NCBI RefSeq assembly: GCF_021018805.1
Contig: NC_086283.1
Location: forward strand, 57,365,775 to 57,429,774
Source of the DNA: Prinia subflava
Taxonomy: Eukaryota; Chordata; Aves; Passeriformes; Cisticolidae
Reading direction: 5' to 3'
Length of the DNA: 64,000 nucleotides
Shown here: positions 1 to 12,900 of the stretch, in pieces
Layout: every line of letters starts with the position of its first letter
Position numbering within the stretch: the first letter of the stretch is position 1
Translations under genes and position numbers: made by a program
Notes under the pieces: model-generated
The model's input: the letters and a program-made list of their open reading frames with translations, nothing else
Database searches by the model: none
Told to the model about the DNA's origin: nothing

Positions 1-808
1 TTATTTAAAACTCTCTCCAGATGGGTTGTGGCCCTGGGCCTTTTGTTCAGCTGTGAAGGTGGAGTTGGTACTGCTGCCTTACTTGAAAATACATTCATCC
101 ATTCTCAGTTAGTTTCATAGGTAGAGGTTTTTAAGCAATCTGATATTTAAAAGGTTTTTTTGTTTGGTTGGTTTTTAGGTTTTTTTTTTTTAATGTTGAT
201 GTGAATGAGAAGCTTAGTCATGTTTCCTGTAAAATACAAAATACCTGCAGAGCATGAGAGAGAATAATGTTCTCTTTTTGATAAATTTTCATCTTAAGTT
301 TGGGGAACTTCTACGTTAGCAGCTTAAAAGTGCGTTCTTTCCATCAGCAGTGCAGAAGTGCTCACATTCAACACACCTAAAAGTTGAAGCCAGTGTGTAA
401 CGGACAGCCAGATTATTTTCTCACTATTGAACTTGTATGCTCTATATTGGAGGCATTATCCAGAGTTCAGCTTCTGAAATTTTATCTTATGACTGAGAAA
501 TACCATAGTTGACCCTGTGTGTGGGATAAGAACAGTGAAAGTTTGGCTGTATCAGCAGCATCATGATGGAAGTCTTTTTCCTAGTAAATGTTAGAAAACT
601 AAGTTATGTGTGCTAATGAAAATTAAATGTAGTCTCTGTTTTTTTTCATGAGTAACTGAACCCCTCCTGAATATAGCCAATTCAATGAAAAAACAGATTA
701 ATTTAGCAGTGATTACAGTGAAGTATGTTTATAAACAGAGGTTGATGTGAACAAAATTAACAGTGATACGGCTTTAAAGTAACCTCTATTTAATCTTTTC
801 TGTTTCAG
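1..808 (+). other. KCMF1: KCMF1 intron (3' end)
   Basis: AT-rich intron sequence upstream of the first coding exon in the window. It ends in the TTTCAG acceptor at 803-808. I see no repeat or second gene in it. Confidence 0.85.
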
Positions 809-948
809 ACTTGTACTATGGTGGAGAAGCCTTCTCTGTAGAGCAGCCACAGTCTTTTACTTGTCCTTATTGTGGGAAAATGGGTTATACGGAAACATCT
901 CTTCAAGAACATGTTACTTCTGAGCATGCAGAAACATCAACAGAAGTG
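809..948 (+). CDS. KCMF1: KCMF1 coding exon, first C2H2-type zinc finger
   Basis: The acceptor is a pyrimidine-rich tract ending in CAG at 806-808; the donor is GTAAGA at 949. The exon has 140 nt: two bases completing the Asp62 codon, then codons 63-108. It contains a C-x2-C-x12-H-x4-H finger with C80, C83, H96 and H101 in human numbering. It starts in the DLYYGGEAF segment that links the upstream ZZ domain to the Di19-like zinc region. Phase 0 at the 3' end. Confidence 0.97.
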
Positions 949-3900
949 GTAAGAAACCTCAGAACTTGCATTCATGGTGGAAATATATTTTAAATAGTCT
1001 CATTTCTGAAAAAGTATCTTTCTGTTCTTTCTCGAAGCATGTATTCATTTAAATGCTTAGTCAGAGGGGAGAGTACCTCTCTATGATTTATGGGTATTAT
1101 AATATAATGAGCTTGCATCCTTCTTTTAGAGTTTTTGTTTGTTGTCCTGATATAAAGGCTGCCATGTTTAGGAGATTGTTACACACTAAGAGAAAACTTA
1201 GAAAGTTCTCACAGTTATTCTGTCTAGCTGTGTCTCCCTTTTCATAATTAGTATGTAATTGTTCTGCAAGCTTACAGCTATGTTGGTCTTTTGTAACTGT
1301 AAGAAAGAGGAAGGCATGCAGACGGTTTGTTATGTTTTCTAATAGCTTTTTAAGTGAACCTGTTATTTTATGCAGTGGAATTCTATAATTGTTTTAAAAC
1401 TATTCTTGTCTAAGCAGGGGGGTTTTCCCCATCCCTAACCATTAGAACATTAAATGGGGTTTAAAATGCACTTCTTAAACAAGTTTCAACAGAAATACTT
1501 TAATTGGAGATGTTAACTCCCTCTATCTTGATTGACCATGGGAGTAGGAGAACTTGAGTTGGCAGCTCAGCAGAATGACATGGAGCGTGCTGTTCTGTGG
1601 TAAACTGTTGTACCCTAGACTGCCAGGAAGAAAGTGGATTATTCATCACTAATGCATTGTGTGAAATTAGTTATAAATAGGTTCTCTATTCTAATCTTTT
1701 AGTTTTCTTAATTTTCAAAGAATTCTGGAATTCTTTGAAAATGAAGTGGAAGAAAATGAATGACTCTTCAAATCTAATAAGGAACTTGGGTGAAGGGGTG
1801 ATATGGAAGGGCGTTTGTTCACCTTTTTGGAGACTCAAAGGTGTTACAATCTTTCTTCAAAATACAGGAAGCGTTTACTTCATAATCAGTTACACTGTGG
1901 TATATTATTTAATTCGGTGACACACTGCAAATTTTACAGTCTCTCTGAGTCCTTTTTTAAGCTTTGCAACTTTCAAACATAGCATCAACCATTGAAATTC
2001 TGCGTTTGGATGAGTTGACTTTGTTTGGTGGCTTGGTATTGCAATTCTGATTTGCACCACTTGATGTCAGTGATATGTTCCTAACACTGAGCATTCACAG
2101 GATTTTGAGATCTCGAGTTTTTAAATTTGACATGCTCTTGTTTGCAGTTGTGACTTCTAGAAACCCACACATAAAGTCTAAATTTGTGATTCTTGACAGC
2201 CGCTACTCTGGTGAATCCTGAAAGCGTTACATGTAAAAAAAAAAATCCCACAAAACTTTTATTTTTATGCATCAGTCTGCAACACTGCTTTATTATTATT
2301 CCAAACAATGATAAAGGACAGTATTTTAATCCTTGAATACAGTTGTTACTGTTTGTGCTAAGTTTTGAATCCGGCATTTGTGATAAATGTTTAGTGTGGA
2401 TTCCCATAAAGTTGTTTGGGTACTGTACCCTTAATGGGACAGTGAAGGGTTACAAGACTAGTAAAGAGGAAAATATTATGGATTCTAAGTGTTTGTGATT
2501 ATAGGCTTTTAGACAATTAGTTATGTTTAGATACTGAGCTTGTAATTGTTTGAGTATCTCCTTCCAAAAATATGTTTTAGTTTGAATGTGTATTGTTACG
2601 GATGTAAGGGAACTTTACAGAGACATAATAATTTCTATTTTAAAGGCTTTTTACCCCCAGTTTTTCAAAGAACAAGTAAAAAACTTTCTCATCTGTTAAA
2701 TTTTGCCATTTTTGTATTCAGCATGATGCAGATAAGTTAACTTTCTGCTGATTTTTTTTCTCAGGTGTAGGCATTGGTAAGTACAACAGTGTTAGGTATC
2801 TGCAGGCAGGAATCACAGGCTGAATGAGGTTGATAGGGACCTCTGGAGCTGGGCCATGAGCAGCTGGTTACTCAAGACCGTGTCCAGACAGTTCTTTAAT
2901 AGTGACTGCACAGCTAACTCTCTGGTTAACTTTTGCCAGTGCTCAGTGATCCTCACAGTGAAAAATGTTTCAGTGTTTCCTGATGTTTATGAGGAAGCTC
3001 CTGTGTTTGAGTTTGTACTCACTGTTTTTCCTCCTGTCACTGCATGGCTCCATCATCCTTTCAGGATGTCTTCAGGTATTCATGGACATTCCTAAGATCC
3101 ACCCCCCATTACCCTACCCTTCTCCAGGCTGAACAGTTCCATCTTTCTCAGCCTTTCCTCCATTCCTTTCGTGCAACAGGCTGTCTCTTCAAAATAGATC
3201 TTAGAGGTCCAAGAACATTTTAAGGTTTTATGCAAAGCTGTTTATTACATAAATGCATATGTCTAAAGGTGAAAGAGTTCTAAATGAGCGGTCTTACAGT
3301 TGGTTATGAGCATAAAGTCTTAGAAAAATGAAACACCATAATAAACGGGAGTTTCAACACAGAATTTAACACAACATCCCAGCCTCAGGATAAAACAACC
3401 TCCAGCTTCTGTCCCCAAACAGCGCTCCCGGCAACAGGGTCACGGTGGCAGGAAGGGGTCCCGGGGTCCCAAACCCACACAGAGTCCCTGGCAGCCCCAG
3501 ACAGAGTTCTGGGGCAAGCGCCGCAAAGGGAGAGGGAAGGGCCCTGATCCCAATCAACAAAGGCTACAATAGATGGTACCTTTAGAATCCCATTCAGCTC
3601 CCTGGCTGGGCTCCTTCCTCGGGCTGCAGAAGGTGGAGATTGGATCAATAGACCGGGTTGAACAATCGATACCTTCACTTCCAACCCAGAGGCTTTTTAT
3701 CCATAAGTTACAAATGCATATTCATACCTTTATGTACACACTACCCAATCTAGGTGCAATTTTCTAAGTTCGTAAAACTATGAAAAACTACGAAAAGCAG
3801 TATAAAAAACCTACACATATAGCATATCTGTTAGTGCAAAAACTCTATCTTACTAAAGTAAAAATTCTATCTTATTGTGTGTAAAAATTATCTTAGTGTA

Positions 3901-6900
3901 CATGAAAAACTTGATCTTACTTGTGTAAAATTTATATCTGAAGTTGTAAGCTGTACTCTGCTATATTTTTGTTATGTCTAAACTATATCACTGAGCCTGA
4001 AGCTTTGAACTTTCACACTAGCAATTAGGCTCTTAGAGTATGTTTTCTTAAAGTTCAAGCTCAAATCTGTACTCTATGTATGTGTGGCTTTATATATTCT
4101 AATTTTTCTAAAGGCTTTAATTCAACTCCTGTACTTTTCTCTCTGTGTGGAGAATCCATGGAAACACGGACTTCAACACTCTGTAACCTTTTACTGAGCT
4201 ATTTTCAGGGTGTGCATGCGTGGAGCTGAGAACTGGGCACTGGTGCTGGCTGAAGGCAAAGGATCGGGACCCCTTGACCTGCTGGCAGCTCTCTGTTCAG
4301 TTTAGCCCAGAACACCACTGGCTTTCTTTGCTGCAAAAGCATACTGTTGCCCCATGGTCCACCAGGACCACAGGTCCTTTGCTCAAAGCTGTGTTCCATA
4401 TGACTGGCTTCCAATGTGTGCTGGTTCCTGGGGCTATTCCTGTCCAGGTGCAAGAATTTGTACTTCCTCTTCATGAGGTTCCTGTTGTCCCATTTCTTCA
4501 TTTTTTTTAAGGTCGCTCTAAATGGCAGCATAGCTCCCTAGCATATCAGTCACTCCTCCTAGTTTTGTGTAATCAGCAGAATTCCCACTGATAACCACCT
4601 CCTGAGCCCATCCACTGAGACAGTTTCACTCCACCTCACTTTCTGCTTATCCAGCCTGAGCATCCAATGAGAGACAGTGTCAGTGGTCTTACTTGAAGTC
4701 CAGGTAGGCAATTTCCCCTACTCTTCAGTCATCTACCAGGCCAGACACTTCAGCATTGAAGTTTATGAAACTGGTCAAGCATGTCTTCCCCTTTGTGAAG
4801 CCAGTGCTGACTACTATTGATTTTCTTGTCTTTGATAGTACCTAAAAATAGTTAACAGTAGCTTCCTCACTTTCCCAGGGACCAAAGCAAGATGACCAGC
4901 CTGTTGTTCCCTAGGTCTCCTCTTGCCTTTCTTTAAGATAGGAGTGAAATTTGCTTCACTCCAGTCCTCAGATACCTCATCCATCACCATGATTGCTCAG
5001 AGATGAGAGGAGGCTCACAATGGCATCTGCCAGTTCCCTCAGCACCTCTTGGTGCATCACACCCATCACAGCCTCTGGGTTTAAGTATTCCAGTTCATAT
5101 AAGTATTCTGCACAGTAATCCTCTTCCAGCAGGGGAATGTCTTCACTACTCCAGACTCTACTACTGCACTCTGGAGACTGAAGTTGCTAAAGACCAGTCT
5201 TGCCAGTAATGACCATAGCAAAGGAGGTATTCAGTGCTTCAGTATCTTCTGTGTCGTGTGTAACCAGGCCTCACTTCTTTTGAGTGATGGGTCCACATTT
5301 TTCCTAGTTATCTTTTTATTTCCTATGCACTTATTGAAGCCTTGTTACCGTGGATATTACTTGCCTGATTCAGTTCCACTTGGGCTTTAGCTTTGCTTAC
5401 ATTGCCCTGTGATGCTCAGATGATGCTTATGGTAGGCTTTGCTATGGCTTACGCTAGGAGGGTAACCTCAGTATGTTTTCTTTTTGTGATTGAGTTTGTT
5501 CAGGAGTGTCTTGATCATCCATGTAGGCCTCCTGGCATTTTTGCCTAACTCCATATTCATTGGGATGGAGAACTCCCAAGTTTGGGGGGGAGTGGTCTTT
5601 CAATATTAACAGGCTTTCTTGGGGCCCGTTTACTCTCCAGGATCATACACCATGGGGCTCCTCCAAGCAAATGTTTTAAGAGGCCAAAGTTTGTTTTGCT
5701 GAACTCCAGGGCTGTGATTTTGTTTCTCATCTTCCCTGCCCTCAGGATCTTGAAGTGCACCATGTCAAGGTTACTGCAGCCAAGGCTTTCTTTGACCCTC
5801 ACATCCCAGCTGAGTCCCTCCCTGTTGGTAATTGTGAAGTCCCATATAGCACCTCACGTGTTTTCTTGTCACTTGGAGGAGGAAGTTACCCTGAATGTAC
5901 TCCAGGAACCTCTTGGATTACAGTCACGCTGGGTTGTCCTTTCAGTAGATACTGCAGTGGCTGAAGACCTCCATGAGGATCAGGTCCTGCAAGTCTGAGG
6001 CAGCTGCTCTGTGTCTCTAGAGGGCCTGATCTGTTTGTTCTTCGTGGTCAGGTGGCCTGTAGCAGACAACCCCTATAACATCACCTTTGCCTGTTCTCTT
6101 CCTGATTTCCAACATGTGAGATCTCCATCAGGTCATCATCCATCCAAACACTGCTCTTAATGCCCCTCAGCTGCACTCACACTCAAAAGGCAAGCCTCCC
6201 GTCCTGTTCCTGAAAGAGCCCTATTCCTCTTCTAAAGAACCAGTATTTCTTCACCCATATAGTGTCCAGGGACAATGGTTAGAGTTGTAAGGCAGAGGAA
6301 TCTGGGAATAAGTATGATGCTTGTTTTTTTGGTGTTGAGGTTTCTGGTTAGTTGGACTAGTCCAGATAAAATGCAGTGTTTAGCTAAAAGTCTGCTAGCA
6401 CTGCAAATAAAAAAAGATCTCAGAGACTTCATTAAATACCATCTCTTCATTCTTCATAACAGGAGATGCAGATTTTCTGCTGTTATGTTGCATTGCAGCA
6501 GCTTTCCCTCACCTTTGGGAAGGCAGTAACTAGGCTCATTGTACATGAAGTGTAAGCACTAGGTTGTTGATACTTCAGTGATAAAACTGGGGAGAGCTTT
6601 TTGTTGCACTAATGAAATAGACAATCTGAGGCAGTCTCAATGTCTCTGTCTATCCTCTAAGATCCCAGTGACTCTTGTTGAGGTTACAGAAATGCTGTCA
6701 CTTGGTTGGTAAAGTGGTTACTTTGTATGTAAATAGAAAAGTAGTGGTAATACAAGCACAGTTCTAGAAACTGGCAGATATTCTGTTAGTGGGATTGACT
6801 TTGGCCTTTAGAGTCATCATTCAGGGTTGCGTGGTGATTTCTTAATACAAACACTTATAAATTCAAGAGAAAGTTCTGACAACATTTGCCTTTCGCCTGC

Positions 6901-9900
6901 ACCGTTTGTTTGTGCATGCTATAATTAACAATGATTTTTAGCTGTGTCATACTTCATCAGTGACCCGGCAGTCTTTGTTGTGACTCTGTCAGAGCTTATG
7001 CTTAACTAAATTGTTGTTTGTGCATAACAGTGCTTGAGTAACTTTCCCTAGTCAAGAGTTCTTGAAAGTTTAGTTGATATTTAGAATTAGGGTTGGGATA
7101 CTTTGATCCCTTCTTACTCAATATTCATTATAACCTTTTCTTAACTGATTTTTTTCTGAGGTCTGAGTATATTCACAAATTAATGCGCAGTTCATAACAC
7201 CTTGGTCACATTAACAGAGAACTTTCTGGTGATTTCCTGCTTTCAGGAGTGGGTTGTTCTTCTTATGTTGGGTTTCTGCTTCCTCAGAGTAGCTTAAATG
7301 AAAGAAGATTGCTTTGAAAGTATTGTTTTCTTGGTATGGGAAGATTAAGCAGCTCTAATGAAGTTTAGGGAATTCATAACGATCTGTCCAATACACATCC
7401 ATTTTTGTATCCTTACAGGGTAGCTATATGATATGTTGGCATAGCTGAGTATTCATTATATTGTGTGGTGCTATGTTATGCCCTGTAATGCACTCACTTG
7501 GCTTCTGTAGTGGTGAAAAATCTGTGAAGAGAAAAGCTGAAAATTGAAAATAAGAGGGAAGGAGTTGTAGGAAGAAGCTTTTAAAATTCCTAGTTTTCTT
7601 TTCAGAATTGGCCACTAAAATTAAAGTGGAATTAGATGCAGCAATTCCTATCAAAAGCAGCTGAGATTTTACAGTAAACTTATTTCAATTTGTTCTCACC
7701 TCCATGGGAGTACAACAGATGTGTGCTCTTTTATACACTTGTTCTTAATGCTCATGGTCTTCTGAGATCTACACTTAACAGCTTAAGTAGACGCATGAAA
7801 AATGAAAGATAAATGGAAGATGTTGTTTGTGGAGTCAAAGAACAAGTCATAATTACGAGAACAGTAGTAATGTTTGTCTGCTTAGTTAACTGTACTTCAG
7901 TTTAAAAAACCAAAACAAATACAACCTACCAACCAAAAAATGTGAAGTGGGGGGAAAAAAACCCCAAAACCAAAGCGACACCTCAGTACCTGCTGTCAAA
8001 ATACTGTTGTGGAGAGGTGTATGGAGATCAGCTCTTCTCTGCCAAACCTGCACCGTCCGGGTGGGATCGTCTTAGCTTGATACTTACCAAACACAGGCAG
8101 TTTCATTCTGATTCCTCTGCTGGGATGGGTGTCAAGCAGGCAAATAGCATTCCATTTTAAGAACCACAGCTCTGGTTTTCATAGTATTCTGAAATTCATA
8201 AAGTAGAAGATGAATAGATTAATGTCTAGACTTCAGTAATTTTTCTGAAAGTATTGAATACGTTGATATCCAGGTGTTTGTGAATGCCAAAATGTGATTT
8301 TAAAGCATAAGAGCCAATGTCTAATGATGAACTTGTTACAGGTTGCTGTTTCTTGTAATATTTATAAAGTTGATTTTTTTTCCTTGCTTTGTTGTTTCAG
8401 ATTTGTCCAATATGTGCAGCATTACCTGGTGGGGATCCGAATCACGTAACAGATGACTTTGCAGCTCATCTTACACTGGAACACAGAGCTCCTAGAGATT
8501 TAATATCCTTTCCAATTTGATGCAGAGAGGCTAGACTGTTCACCTAGTAGTCGTGATGAGTTGGTTTGATTTTTATAGTCAAAGGGTCACATTCTGGATT
8601 TCCTGGAACTTGGATTGCTAAGGATATGTATGTAAAAATAAAAAGGTTCATCTGCGAGTTTAAAAAATGTATGGTTGTCAGACTGTGCACAGACTTGTAG
8701 GTGTACTTGAGTGTTTTTTGCTCTAACAGAGAAAACATTTAAGGGATTTTGACAACTGAGGTTTTTTCTACTTGCACTGAGTTTTATCCTGCTTCATGAT
8801 TACTCTTGGTGCTGTTTTATGTATCAAGATTCAGTGCTGTATATATTTATGACATAAAGGTGATTCAAGCATAGCTGCTTGTAACAAAAGATTGTAAACT
8901 TGCTTAGCTACTTTTAACACAATCTTTTAATGTAATTTTGTAGTGTTACTGCCATTTTGTAATACAACTCAGAAAACCTTCAGATTTTCTGGGAAATAGG
9001 ATGTTGTTCTTCAGTTACCTTAACAGCCAGTTATGGACATTTATCTATGCTTGATGGCTGAAGTAGCTGGAACTGTTGGGATTTTTTTCATCTTTGTTAT
9101 AGGAATATTTGTCTCCTTTTAATCTTTCTTTCCTCTCTAGGATTAACTGATAAAATATCTTTTGGTTTGGGCTTTTATTTAATGACATGCAAGCTATGTA
9201 GCATCCCTGCAGTAAGTAATCTCTGAATTATTCCTTTGTGTCTCATTTAAACAAACAGAAAAAAAAGACTGCATTTTAACTTTGACAGTAGCTTTTTTGT
9301 TCAGAGATTTTTAAAAAGGAGCAAAGAATAATGTAAGCTCAAGCAGTTGGGGAAAAAAAGTCCAAGCCCTATTAGAGTTAATCAGGACTAATAGAAGGAA
9401 ACAGTATTTGAAGTGATGGCTTCACTTCAGTTATGATTGTTTATGATTCTATTTAAATTTGTTAGTATTAACTAACATGGTTTAAGGTCAGGACAGACTA
9501 AATGCGCAGGTTAATTACTTTGCAATAATTGGATCAATGTAAAAGAGTTTGAGTGTAGATTGGCTCTGTGAAAGATGAATTTTGAAAAAGTGGTACAAAA
9601 ACCAGTACAAAGTCAGATGAAAGCACTTACCTGTATTTGCCATTCTCTGGGACAGGAGTAGAGCTCTTGGCACTTGGGAGAAGCAGAGTGCTGAGCACAG
9701 TGGCCCTGGCCATGAGAGCTTGATCCCAGGCATCCCTGTGGTCCTCAGTGGCCAGGAGTCATGCTGTCCTCCCTTTTCGGAGGAGATGGGGTAAGATTGA
9801 TGAGGTGAGAATATCTTCCAGACCTCTGAATCTTTCCTGGCCTTTGGACAGCCCTGAAATGTTGCATGATAGCTGATGCAGATTGTTCCATTTTAGTTCT

Positions 9901-12900
9901 GCTCATTGTACCAACTGTGAGATTTTCATAGCACCTGCCTAATTAGGCTTTTTCTAACAAGAATTACATAACTACATAGCAGTGTGCCTGAGTTCTAACT
10001 GTGGGCTCCCAATGTTGGCTTAACTGTAAGTTAAACTTTAAATTTTTCCAGCTACAGCATGAAATTTATCTCCTACTGAAATGCACAAGATACTTGATTA
10101 GAATTCAGGCTACTGCTGCATTTTATCACCCCTAGCACCAGAGATGCCACTAGGTGACTTTACTTACGGAATGTTTGAGGCAGAAAAGACAATCTTCTTT
10201 CAAATACAGAGAAGATTTCAGTCATCTCAAAGTGGATCTGTTTTGGGAATTCAATGCCCATGATTAAAGATAATGCCTTTAGAATTTCCTTCTTGTACTC
10301 TATTGTATTGGTGTCCAGTGTTGCCAAATTTCCTAAACCTGGTAAGAAGTATCTTGAAATAACTGTTTGATATTGGACTCTACATCATATTTAGAAACAG
10401 GGATATCTAAGGCAGGGAAAAAAAAAAGAGAAGATTTCACTCAGGGTCTGGGAAGGAAGAAAGAAATAAGGAAATAAGAAAAGAAATAGGAAATAAGAAC
10501 CATCACTCTGATACACCATTACATTGATGAACATGAAGTTGAAGCTGTACAGAACAATTCTCCATGCCCTGTGATTGCCTTCATGTACAAAAAGGGGATA
10601 GAGAATGAGGCTTGTACTTCTTCTAGAGTAAAACATATTTGGTTAATTTTGGGGTTTTTTTTCCTAAAGTTGTCCCAAAACACTGCATATGTTTCTTGCT
10701 ACAAACCTTGTGCAGCTATTGCAAGGTGTGTCATTTATTCCTACAGTCTGTGGACAACTCTTTGAAACTCATTTTCTTTCTTTAGCAGGAAAATACCTGA
10801 AAATTCATTAAATACATCTTTTCAGCATTAATCATACAAATAGTTCTCAAATGACTCACGTTCAGTTTAAATGTTTGTCACAAGGTAAGGCTTTCAAAGT
10901 CTTTTCTTACTCTAGTATAGCTGATAAGACTCAAGTGCATGCTCACCTGGTATTTGAAGAGTAACATTTATCTCAAAACACTTTAAAAGCTGCAGTTGGG
11001 GAAGTTAGCCCAGAGACCTGTGTCTGCTTGAAAAATCCCCAGATGCTGTCCTGTTCTAACATGTTTAGTTATGAAAAGCTTGCCAAACTACATAGGGTCT
11101 GTAGTTCATCTAATTTAGCAACTCATCTCCAGCAGCATCCAAAATTGGCACACTCAGAGGTGCAAGATGCTCTGTACCAAGCGAAGTGTCTTCTGTGCTA
11201 GGGAGGTTTTCCTCTTACACTCTAGATGTTAAGTTTTACACTGTAGCATAACTAACTGTTAGTTAGCATAACTAACTGTTAGTTAGCATAACTAACAGTT
11301 TTGAAAGAAGCAAATGTTCTGTAAAGTCTTGCAATGGCCAAAACTCTCTCTTGCCATAGGAAGTGAAGTTATACCTTTCAATCTTAAGTTCTTGACCTCC
11401 ATGACATCATGAAGTTCTGCCTCATAACTGTGATTTATGAAAAATACCTTGGATGCTACCTTTACACAGAAATTGAGACCATGTGAGTGGTAACCATACT
11501 ATTATAAAAATAAAAAACACTGGAGATGGAGATCTAAGCTAAATTATAGTAATACTAAAATAAATTATTAAAGCTTATGCTATTTCATTTTTCACCAGTG
11601 AATCATGGTAGTGAGTTTTAAGAAGGAGCCTTATCTGGACTGTCTTGGAGGAAGTTACGTTCACAAATTCATGACAAAAATCATCTTTAAATTTGTTAAT
11701 TACTTCAAAATTTATATGAGAGCCTATAAAAAAGGTTGCACAAAATAGAAGCATCTAATAGGGGAAAGCGGGAGAAAAAAGAGAAAATTAAAAGCATCGT
11801 CATACTGGAATTAGTAGTATTTCTTTGCCTGTAAGAAGACAGGTGAAACACAGGGGTGTGATAAATGTGCTGAACACTCCAGAAACCTAGTTTCCTCAGG
11901 ACTGAAGTGGTGAAATTTCTTGGATAAAAGCATGAAGTACAGAAGTCAAAAGGAATTTGGTGATTATGATAGGAATTGCAGTAAACATTTTTATTATTTT
12001 TGATACTTAAAGTAAGAATTGAGAAAGGAGAACTGAAATCCCTGTCTCTATAGTAAGCTTGGCTGAACATGGATTTGTGTGGGTTTTCATAGAAAAATTT
12101 GATTTAAGAAAACGTTAACAGATCAGTAAGTCTGACCTGTAGCATAGCTGCAGTGTACCTTAGCTTTGCTTCAGAAGTTGAACCATTACTTTATGAATCA
12201 AGAACAGTGCACCTGAGTATTTGACCCATGAAATGTCCTTTAATGGTCGTTTAACACTGAATGCTAAACAGTTCTGTTTCCTTAACTCCTTGGCTACGAT
12301 GAATCCAGTGGTGTTCGGCATGTACGTAGGATGTTCCACCCAGGCCGGGGTTTGGGAGGCCCCCGAGCTCGTAGATCAAACATGCACTTTACTACCAGTT
12401 CTCCTGGTGGGCTTTCGTCTTCTCAGAGTTCGTATTCTCCAAGCAATAGAGAAGCCATGGATCCTATAGCTGGTAAGAGCTGTAACCACAAATTTTATCC
12501 CAATGTCCTCTTTCCACAGAGGAAGGAGAATGCCAGATGACAGTAGTTGCCCTGCTCTGTGTTGCTATGCAGCTGCACATACAGGCACAGCATCCCACGG
12601 AGCGGGTGAAAAGGGAAAGGATGCTCTTGCTGTCAAAATCAGAAAATAATTAGGCTGTGTCTTTAGGATTCCCAGAAATAACTTGTTTGTTCAATTTTTT
12701 GTAACTTTTTTTACAAGGAAGGAAAAGTAGAGAATGAAGACAATTCTGAAAACAAGTACAGTTTTGTCCATGGGGAAATCTAAACATTTTAATGCCATGG
12801 TCTTTGACCATGCCCATACATCAAAACGGGGAACCTCAGAATGGCTGCCATGAAATCTGCCTTTACTTCGGGTGCAAAGGAGACACAGTGCTCAAACTGG

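Larger units (their letters stand above)
949..8400 (+). other. KCMF1: KCMF1 intron (7.45 kb) carrying a CR1 with an LTR-like insertion
   Basis: Intron between the two zinc-finger exons, GTAAGA to TTTCAG. The parts 949-2800 and 6280-8400 are AT-rich and apparently unique. The part 2811-6270 is an old CR1 and an insertion inside it, annotated separately. Confidence 0.85.
8503..12297 (+). other. KCMF1: U12-type AT-AC intron of KCMF1
   Basis: The intron is 3795 bases long and in phase 0. Its first bases are ATATCCTTT. The sequence TTCCTTAAC at 12278-12286 matches the U12 branch-point consensus exactly, and the intron ends in AC at 12296-12297, about 12 bases after the branch adenosine. All three elements together define a minor-spliceosome AT-AC intron. 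Both exon ends are fixed independently by the protein (RDL joined to DESSGV). Inside is AT-rich sequence with a purine-rich tract (about 10415-10500) and a short palindromic tandem repeat near 11.25 kb. Confidence 0.93.

Noticed and set aside
5582..5998. Forward 138-codon frame
   Set aside because: Lies inside the antisense CR1 copy and has no domain of its own.
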